NCBI GenBank assembly: GCA_964390805.1
Contig: CAYMKL010000032.1
Location: forward strand, 1-56,721
Reading direction: 5' to 3'
Length of the DNA stretch: 56,721 bases
Source of the DNA: CAYMKL01 sp964390805
Lineage (GTDB): Bacteria; Chloroflexota; Anaerolineae; VGOG01
Below, one piece after another: positions 41,801 to 49,600 of the stretch. A model generated the notes under the pieces. The model made no database searches. It saw only the letters and a program-made list of their open reading frames with translations, and was not told where the DNA came from. Numbering within the stretch: position 1 is the stretch's first letter; each line of letters begins with the position of its first letter. A program made the position numbers and the translations under genes.

Positions 41801-43295
41801 GTCTGGGGAGCATCCTTGCCCTGGCGAGTCAGTGACCTACGACGTCTACTTCGACACCTCCGATCCTCCAACCACCCTGATCTGCGACGATGTGTCAAGT
41901 CCCACTTGCGACCCGGGGACACTGAGCTGCGACACTCACTATTATTGGAAAGTAGTGGGAAACGGGCTCAATGGCCCTAGCCCCGGCCCAGTATGGGACT
42001 TCACCACGGGCTGCGATGGGGATGGTCCCAATCTCACGATACCAGACCGGATTCCAGCTTATCCTGGAGGGTCTGTGGAGGTGCCGATCGAATACACGAG
42101 TAATGGGCATGAGATCTCCGCGCTGACATTCTCGGTTGACTTTGATGAGGGCTGTCTCTCGTTCGATGATACGGATGGTGATGGCGATGACATTCCAGAT
42201 GCCGTGACCCTGAACATCCCCGGTGAGTTCAATGCCTCAGTGACTTACGATTCCCAGGACACAGATGGTGAACTAGACATCTTCATCGCCGACCTGTTCC
42301 CGCCCTTGTCGGGGTTGCCTGATGGGACACTGGCTACCATTGAGCTCACTGTCACGTGTACACCATCGGATGAGCCTATCATTGTACCCGTGAACTTCTC
42401 GTCTGACCCGTCTCCCTCCTTCGGCAATACCGCCGGTCAGAGTGTGTCAGGGACCTGGGATGGTGGTTCGGTGGAGATTGTAGTTTGCATTCTGGGGGAC
42501 TGCAACGGCGATGGAGTGGTAGACGCTGGTGACATCTCAGCGTGTGTACTGGAGATCTTCGATGGGGATGGCAACCAGGCGGTGGATGCTCCTGGCGGCA
42601 CTTTCCCGGGCACTGTGTGTTGTGATTGCAACGAAGATGGAATCATAGATGCGGGGGACATCTCCTGCACTGTGTTGGCCATCTTCAGCGGGTCTGGCGC
42701 GTACGGTGGTGGGGGTGGTCGCGAACCAACGACTGGTGAGGCTGTCCCATTTGACCTAGCCGAGTCACCTGACGGTCCCGTGTTAGCCATCCCAGAGCAG
42801 CTGCGAGCCTGGCCCGGTGCCAGTGTGACTGTGCCCATCAACTACACTGCCAATGGGCATAGCATCAGCGCCGCGGTATTCTCGGTGGACTTTGATGAGG
42901 AATGGCTGAGCTTCGATCCTGCAGACGACGATGGGGACGGGATTCCTGACGCCGTTAGGTTCAACGTACCGGATGAATTCGGTGCTTCGGTCACCTTTGA
43001 CGCGAGCGATACTGACGGTGAGTTGGACTTCTTCATCGCTGAGCTTTTCCCACCACTGGCATCGCTGTTGGATGGGACCATCATAACTATCAGGCTGGAT
43101 GTGGCCCGGCCGTTTGGCAGAACGGACGTTTTGCCCGCCCGACCTCCCTTTGGTGAACTTCGGACGATCGCAGCAGTTGGGTTCTCGCAAGACCCCGCGG
43201 CTTCACTGGGGAACCTGGTGGGGGAGAGCGTGCCTGGCGTGACGGAGGACGGGTCGGCGCTGATAAGTCTTACACACATTGGGCACCTGCCCTGA
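38802..43295 (+). CDS. Giant mosaic exoprotein 2 with metalloprotease, cohesin-like and dockerin modules
   Basis: About 1,497 residues. Signal peptide (1-27); N-domain (28-160) shared with 38200-38607; MAM/jelly-roll-like domain (215-385); IPT/TIG-like domain (390-490); matrixin-like metalloprotease (about 495-665) with HELGHALQLLD at 615-625, IMYGRGSAGE as Met-turn and ADIAGICYIYP as terminal helix; CARDB; three 99-residue Fn3-like repeats; cohesin-like; dockerin (GDCNGDGVVDAGDIS, DCNEDGIIDAGDIS); a second cohesin-like domain to the end. The third zinc-ligand position is Asp625 rather than His, as in snapalysins. The last cohesin carries an extra ~20-residue stretch (ARPFGRTDVLPARPPFGELR) that looks repeat-derived. 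The ATG follows AGGGGG. Confidence 0.85.
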   Translation: MKKWILLSSCLLVAALIAMLWVGTVFAEVEKLTLEELTNRASTIVRGVVVRLKSHWDEDHAVIYTSVTISVTDHVKGRPEAEEIIIEVPGGIVGEIGMTVSDVPRFEKGEEVILFLEEYFQALQVVGWFQGKYTIVDNMVVEKRIPVNQFIGQIHAIMERSGIRIEPTPTAEKGPTKPAMEKFRHERLDITNTTEGPRPEALGEIAPSEAAAGWTNIMTEGFEGAFPGTEWTLDGDPTWDETSYRAHSGSWSGYCADGGSNRVDPPGPYPNNVRAWMVYGPFNLSDATDAELLFSHWTKTEPNYDYLFVGASINGANFYGTGYGGDWASTCGGWCEEENFDLTDVYTLGNLCGQSQVWIAFKFHSDSSNTYEGSYLDDITLRKGDNGGDVPHIDSLSPDHGPAHADELGSCDCAADSTRVTINGSDFGSAQGTSYVRFWRVDSTYYNACVESWSDTQIVARVPGCVSSGDVVVITDGGTSNGVYFTVTYSYGGGKWPKGGYPQPMSEEYRVNASSGPTGALAAIHAAADTWSNVICADFFFRYGGTSEEKSYGYNGENTILWQDLPTGILGVNSTVWFTSDPHTIIEFDIAFNTDYTWGTDCSAGKYDVQSIGAHELGHALQLLDLYDTADEEKIMYGRGSAGECKRNLHLADIAGICYIYPLEARPDLIIEDISWSPDPISGDDNVVFTVYIRNQGDVDTSPWGPFDVQYYIDDSNLGEWIIDNIAAGTTISRQFTWDASAGNHTVSAYADHGGFIPESNENNNEREESFFVPCPDPPTTPYNPSPPDGATGVSINADLSWSGGHPCPGESVTYDVYFDTSDPPTTLICDDVSSATCDPGILDYNTHYYWQVAANGLNGPSDGPVWDFLTTSCPDPPTTPYNPSPADGATGVSINADLSWSGGHPCPGESVTYDVYFDTSDPPTTLICDDVSSATCDPGILDYNTHYYWQVAANGLNGPSDGPVWDFLTTSCPDPPTTPYNPSPADGATGVSINADLSWSGEHPCPGESVTYDVYFDTSDPPTTLICDDVSSPTCDPGTLSCDTHYYWKVVGNGLNGPSPGPVWDFTTGCDGDGPNLTIPDRIPAYPGGSVEVPIEYTSNGHEISALTFSVDFDEGCLSFDDTDGDGDDIPDAVTLNIPGEFNASVTYDSQDTDGELDIFIADLFPPLSGLPDGTLATIELTVTCTPSDEPIIVPVNFSSDPSPSFGNTAGQSVSGTWDGGSVEIVVCILGDCNGDGVVDAGDISACVLEIFDGDGNQAVDAPGGTFPGTVCCDCNEDGIIDAGDISCTVLAIFSGSGAYGGGGGREPTTGEAVPFDLAESPDGPVLAIPEQLRAWPGASVTVPINYTANGHSISAAVFSVDFDEEWLSFDPADDDGDGIPDAVRFNVPDEFGASVTFDASDTDGELDFFIAELFPPLASLLDGTIITIRLDVARPFGRTDVLPARPPFGELRTIAAVGFSQDPAASLGNLVGESVPGVTEDGSALISLTHIGHLP
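41124..42014 (+). repeat. Three tandem 297-bp units inside exoprotein 2
   Basis: Units begin at 41124, 41421 and 41718 with TGYCCAGAYCC and encode 99-residue Fn3-like modules (PDPPTTPYNPSP.DGATGVS). The first two are almost identical; the third diverges at its end. Confidence 0.95.
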
Positions 43296-43604
43296 TTACC
43301 ACCCGTGCATAGGGATAGTCGGGTAGACATCGCCGGCCTGGGCCGTTGCCGAGTGATGAAACCAAACCACTGCCCCTCCCTGTAAGTCCTATCTAAGGTT
43401 AGCCTGTGATGAGGACATTGATGCTTGGGGGGGAGTCACTGGTAGCCTGATGAGGGCATCACGACGGCGCTCATCTGAGCGCCATCGTGTTCTGCCGCTG
43501 GTCACCTCCATGGCCTATGGGTAAGTCCTGTTGTTCGCGGATGTCACATGCCATGGTGGCAAGCGTCACATGGTGCGACAAGAATCATTACAGGAGGAGT
43601 CCTA
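43296..43604. other. Intergenic region between exoproteins 2 and 3
   Basis: No gene seen. Besides the hairpin at 43460-43489 it contains no repeat or promoter I can defend. Confidence 0.5.
43460..43489. terminator. Hairpin between exoproteins 2 and 3
   Basis: Arms CACGACGGCGCT and AGCGCCATCGTG (one C-A mismatch), 6-nt loop, followed by TTCTG. Possible terminator of exoprotein 2; no strong U-run. Confidence 0.45.
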
Positions 43605-46600
43605 ATGGGCAAGCGAGCGTTTCTAGAAGAGCATCGTTGTACTCTTGGCAGGATCGCTGGTGTTCTATTGTTCCTGGTGGTTCTGGTGCTGGTCAGCAAC
43701 GTGCAATCTGCCAGCGGGTACCTGAGTGAACCAGGGGATCATGATACGGATCCATCCATGAATCGGCAGAACGGTTCCGGCCCAATGTTGGACATCCCCG
43801 ACGGTATTCCAGCGGTCGCTGGGGGGAGCGTTTTGGTGCTCGTGAACTACACCGCCAATGGCCACAACATCAGCAGCCTGATCTTCTCAGTGGATTATGA
43901 CGACGAAAGGCTAGACTTCGATCCGACAGACAGCAATGAGGACGGCATCCCTGATGCAGTCACCTTCAATGTACCGGGTGAATTCAGTGGTTCAGTCATG
44001 TTCAATGCAAGCGATACTGATGGTGAGTTAGACTTCTTCATCGCCGACCTCTTCCTGCCTCTGGCTTCTCTGTCAGATGGGGCGATCGTGTCCCTTGAGC
44101 TGGATGTAGGTGACCTGCCTGGCATTGCGGCGGTCAACTTCTCGCAGGATCCGGCGGCGTCGTTTGGCAACACAGAGGGTCAGAGTGTGCCGGGCACGAC
44201 GGATGACGGTTCAGTGATCATCAGTGGGTCTGCCGACCTAGCCATCACCAAGACCGACGACCCGGATCCGATCGTCGCCGGCAGTCCCCTGACCTACACC
44301 CTCACCGTGACCAACACCGGTCCGTCAGACGCCACCGGCGTGGTCGTGACGGACACCCTGCCTGGGGGTGTCACCTTTGAGTCAGCTAGTCCCAGCCAGG
44401 GTGGTCCCTGCAGTGAGGGGAGTGGTATCGTCACTTGTGACCTGGGCAGCATAGCTGGTGGTAACACTGCGACGGTCAGCATCGCTGTTACGGTTGATGC
44501 CTCGACCACGGGGACGCTCTCCAACACCGCCGACGTGGCAGGCAATGAGCCTGATCCCAACACGGACAACAACACAGTCACCGAGGAGACCATCGTCGGC
44601 TCTGGCCCACTATTGGACATCCCTGACGGTATTCCAGCGGTCGCTGGGGGGAGCGTTTTGGTGCCCGTGAACTACACCGCCAATGGCCACAACATCAGTA
44701 GCCTGATCTTCTCAGTGGACTATGACGACGAAAGGCTAGACTTCGATCCGACAGACAGCAATGAGGACGGCATCCCTGATGCAGTCACCTTCAATGTACC
44801 GGGTGAATTCAGTGGTTCAGTCATGTTCAATGCAAGCGATACTGATGGTGAGTTAGACTTCTTCATCGCCGACCTCTTCCTGCCTCTGGCTTCTCTGTCA
44901 GATGGGGCGATCGTGTCCCTTGAGCTGGATGTAGGTGACCTGCCTGGCATTGCGGCGGTCAACTTCTCGCAGGATCCGGCGGCGTCGTTTGGCAACACAG
45001 AGGGTCAGAGTGTGCCGGGCACGACGGATGACGGTTCAGTGATCATCAGTGGGTCTGCCGACCTAGCCATCACCAAGACCGACGACCCGGATCCGATCGT
45101 CGCCGGCAGTCCCCTGACCTACACCCTCACCGTGACCAACACCGGTCCGTCAGACGCCACCGGCGTGGTCGTGACGGACACCCTGCCTGGGGGTGTCACC
45201 TTTGAGTCAGCTAGTCCCAGCCAGGGTGGTCCCTGCAGTGAGGGGAGTGGTATCGTCACTTGTGACCTGGGCAGCATAGCTGGTGGTAACACTGCGACGG
45301 TCAGCATCGCTGTTACGGTTGATGCCTCAACCACAGGCGTGCTCTCCAACACCGCCGACGTGGCAGGCAATGAGCCTGATCCCAACACGGCTGATAACAC
45401 AGCGACAGAAAACACAACCGTCACCACCTGCGGCCCTACCAACGTCGGTGGGCCCATCACTTCCGACACCACCTGGACGGCTGCCTGCTCTCCCTACATT
45501 GTGACCAGCGGCATCCTCGTAATGAACGGCGTCACCCTGACCATCGAGCCCGGTGTGGAGGTGAGATTTAGCCCCGGACTTGCCCTTCGGGTGGATGGCT
45601 GCCTCATTGCCCGAGGAACCGAGGAAAGCCCCACAGTTTTCACCTCAAACCAGCCCGACCCAGCCCCTGGCGACTGGGGCTATATCCTGTTTGCCGATTC
45701 CAGCGTTGATGCCACCTACGATGGCGATGACAACTACACCGGTGGCAGCATAATGCAGTACTGCACAGTGGAATATGGGGGTGGAACAGGCGGTGGTTCT
45801 AGTGAGGTCTGGATTCAAGACTCCTCGCCTTTGATCACTCAGTGTACCATAAAGGATAGTGCCTCCAGTGGTGTATCTATCTATGGTGATAGCTCGCCAA
45901 GGATTAGCCACAACTACATTCGCGAGAACCACTCTTCATATGGCGGTGGAGTGCTGGTGGATACCAACATTGGTGGCACTAACATAACCCATAATACCAT
46001 CTATAACAACTCGGCCAGCCAAGGCGGGGGCATCTACATAGAAGGCTATGGGGAAATAAATGTAGGAAGCAACAGAATCACTGACAACGTAGCTACCCAT
46101 CAGGGTGGTGGTATTTGTGTGCCGGTCCTTGGCGTCTCGCATCATATCACTATCACTAACAACCTGATTCTCCGTAACACTGCACAATCTGAGCAACCAG
46201 GGGGTGGTATTCGTGCCTATAGTTGCAATATCCTGGGTAACTTGGTCATAAGCAACACCGGAGGTCTAGGGGGGGGCATCTGGAGCGAGCATGGTACCGT
46301 TGAATATAATGTGGTTGCTTGGAATCAGGGCACGTCAGGAGGAGGAATCAATGCCTACGACACTGATGTTTCTCAGAACACTGTGGTGGGGAATAACGGT
46401 GATCCTGCTGGTTTGTTTCTCAACTTCTGCAACTTAACCGAGGAAACTGCGATAACTAATACCATCGCTTACAACATGGCTCCTCAGGGAGGGGTTGGGG
46501 GAGTAACGGTCATCGCTGCCACCCACGACTGGAATTGCCCATCTCATGATGAGCGTTTATCCTTCAGGTCTAACAATGTGTTTGGAAATACTGGCTTCGC

Positions 46601-49600
46601 ACTGCGGAATGCTATGTCTAGTGCGCACCCAAATCTTGATGCCACCAATAACTGGTGGGGAACCGACGATGAATCAGAAATCCAGGATAAAATCTACGAC
46701 TGGTTCGATGACTCCGACCTGGGCATCGTGGATTACAGCCCCCCTCTCACGGGTACCAACACGGTTGCTCCCATCTCGCCGTCCACCGGTTTGACGGCCA
46801 CCCGTAGCTGCACCTCCATCACCCTGAACTGGTCCCCCAATCCCGAAAGTGACCTGGCGGGATACAAAGTCTACTACGATACCATCTCCGGCTTCCCCTA
46901 CAATGGCACAGGAGCCAACGAGGGAGACTCTCCCATAGACGTGGAAAATGTGACCAGCTTTACCCTTACCGGTTTGACGCCGGGCACCACTTACTACCTG
47001 GTTATCACGGCATATGACAATGACGCCGACGACACCGACGACCAGACGGAAGGCCACGAGAGTTGGTATAGCGACGAGGTGTCAGTCCAGACGGAGTCGC
47101 GATGCATCTGCACCGTGACCAGCACGGCAGATAGTGGCCCTGGCTCGTTGCGGGATTGCATCCAGGACGCGAGCACACGGGGTACGGTTACTTTCGACCC
47201 GGTGGTCTTCCCTCCGGACAGCCCAGTAACAATCACCCTGACCAGCGGCCAATTGCCGGACCTGGACGACGGCAACGTGACGATTGACGCCAGCAACGCG
47301 GGGGTGATTCTAGACGGCAGTGCCTTCTCTAGTGGAGAGGATGGTTTTGGTGTCACGTCTAGTGGCAACGTCATCAAGGGAATGCAGATCGTCAACTTCC
47401 CCGGTGACGGGATGGAGATATGTTGTGGAATGGCACAGGGCAATGTCATTGGCGGTTCGACACCGGCCGACCGTAATGTCATCAGCGGAAATGGCCAGAA
47501 TGGCATAAGAATTGATGGGGCTGGTGCGATGAGCAATACCATCAGCGGCAACTACATCGGCGTGGATGCTATCGGCCTCAATGTTCTGCCTAACGGCGAG
47601 CATGGTATACTAATCTACGATGGTGCCAGCCACAACGTCATCGGCGGTAGTAATGCCTCGCCGAGTGGAGCTTGCAGCGGCGAGTGTAATCTTGTCAGCG
47701 GCAATGATGGCATTGGCGTCTTCATCTACGGCAGTGGAACAACCAGTAACACCGTCAGCGGCAATTTCATCGGCACCGATGCCAGTGGTACAATTGGACT
47801 TAGCAATAGTGGATGGGCCAACGTGTATATCCAGGACGGCGCTAGCTTCAACGTGATTGGCGGTAGTGGGTCAGGTGAAGGCAATGTTATCAGTGCCAGC
47901 CCCGAGTCGGGAATCGAACTAAGTGACGCAGGAACCACTGGCAATGTCATTCAGCGCAACCAGATCGGCACCGATGCCTCAGGCACCCAGTCGTTAGGGA
48001 ATGGCAGCTTCAACGTGCGCCTGGAAGATGGCGTCAGCGACACACTGGTGGCTGACAACCTGATCAGTGGTGCGGGTGAGGAAGGCATTTCCATCGTGCG
48101 AGGTTCGCACCACAACACCGTCAGTGGCAACTACATCGGCACCGACGCCGCTGGTACCGCCGCTATCCCCAACGGCGGCAACGGCGTCTCCATCAACGAT
48201 GGTGCCAGCTACAACCTCATCGGTGGCGACACACCTGACGAGCGCAACCTCATCAGTGGCAACGGTTCTGTTTGCCGCTGGTGCAGTGGTGTCAACATCA
48301 GTGGCAGCGGCACAATGAGCAACACCGTGCGGGGCAACTGGATCGGCCTAGACCTGGACGGGACTCGGCAGGCGTTCCCGGCCGACGTGGCCATCGCGTC
48401 TGACTACTCCAACGACTGCATCCTCTATGTGGCGACCGTCTCCACCGGCGTCCACAAATCCACCAACTGCGGCGACACCTGGGCTGAAGTCAACAACGGC
48501 TTGACCGAATCACAGTTTATGCAGGTGGAAATCCCGCCCGACGCGACTGACGCGAACACCGTCTACGCTCTGGCGGAGAACGGCTACCTGTTTGTCACGA
48601 CCGACGGCGGGGCCAACTGGAGCCTGGTCAGCACAACGCTGGAGGGAATTGACCGGCGCAACCTGGTCCTCTCAGCCGAGTTCACGAGCGACCAGACAAT
48701 GTACGCTTCGGCCGAGCATTGGAGCTGGGATGAGTTAGGGGGCGGCCCTGGCGTCTTCAAATCCGAGGACGGCGGCGTGACCTGGACGCGGATAGTGAAT
48801 GACATGGACGATGACCACGTCTGGAAGGTCGTCGCTTCACCTGACCCAGCCGAGAAGGAGACCCTCTTTGCCCTGACTTGGAGCGGCATTGAGAAATCCA
48901 GCGGCGGGGGGGAGAACTGGTCCACTATTGATATTCCGGATAGCGAGGATCTGAGCGACCTGGCGCTCTCGCCCGCCTACGCCAGCGACCAGACGGTCTT
49001 TGTCACGGCCAACACCGGCCGGGCCTACTCCTCGACCAATGGCGGCGGGAGTTGGACCGGGGTAGACGCTTTGCGCGGCGACCCGCGCTTTCTTGCCCTT
49101 TCGCCGGACTATCCCAACGACCGGACAGTGTGCCATGGTGGGGGCTGGAATCACCCAATCTATTGCTCGACCGACGGCGGAGTCACCTGGACCCAGACCG
49201 ATACAAGGCTGCCAGGTTGGCTCAGCGATGCTGGTACAGGCATCCTATTTTCGCCCGACTATCCTACTGATCCGACGATGTTCGTCATCAGCGTCGCTGG
49301 GATGTCCAGGTCTATGGATGGGGGTGCGACCTGGCAACTAGTCAGGGGGCTGCGCGACCTAGGCAATACGACTGGTGTCTCGATTGATGGGGGGGCTAGC
49401 CACAACACTATTGGCCCGGACAACGTCATCAGTAACAATCACTCTGGAGTGAGCATCGACGACGATGACACCGCCTACAACGTCGTGACCGACAACCTGA
49501 TCGGCACCGACCCGACCGGCACCTTTGCTCAGGCCAACAGCCACGACGGGATACAAGTCAGTGGTCATCACAACCTCATCGGCGGCGCCGGGCGGAATAT

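Noticed and set aside
43548..43604. Earlier ATG for exoprotein 3
   Set aside because: The added residues are not signal-peptide-like, and AGGAGGAG lies directly before the ATG at 43605.
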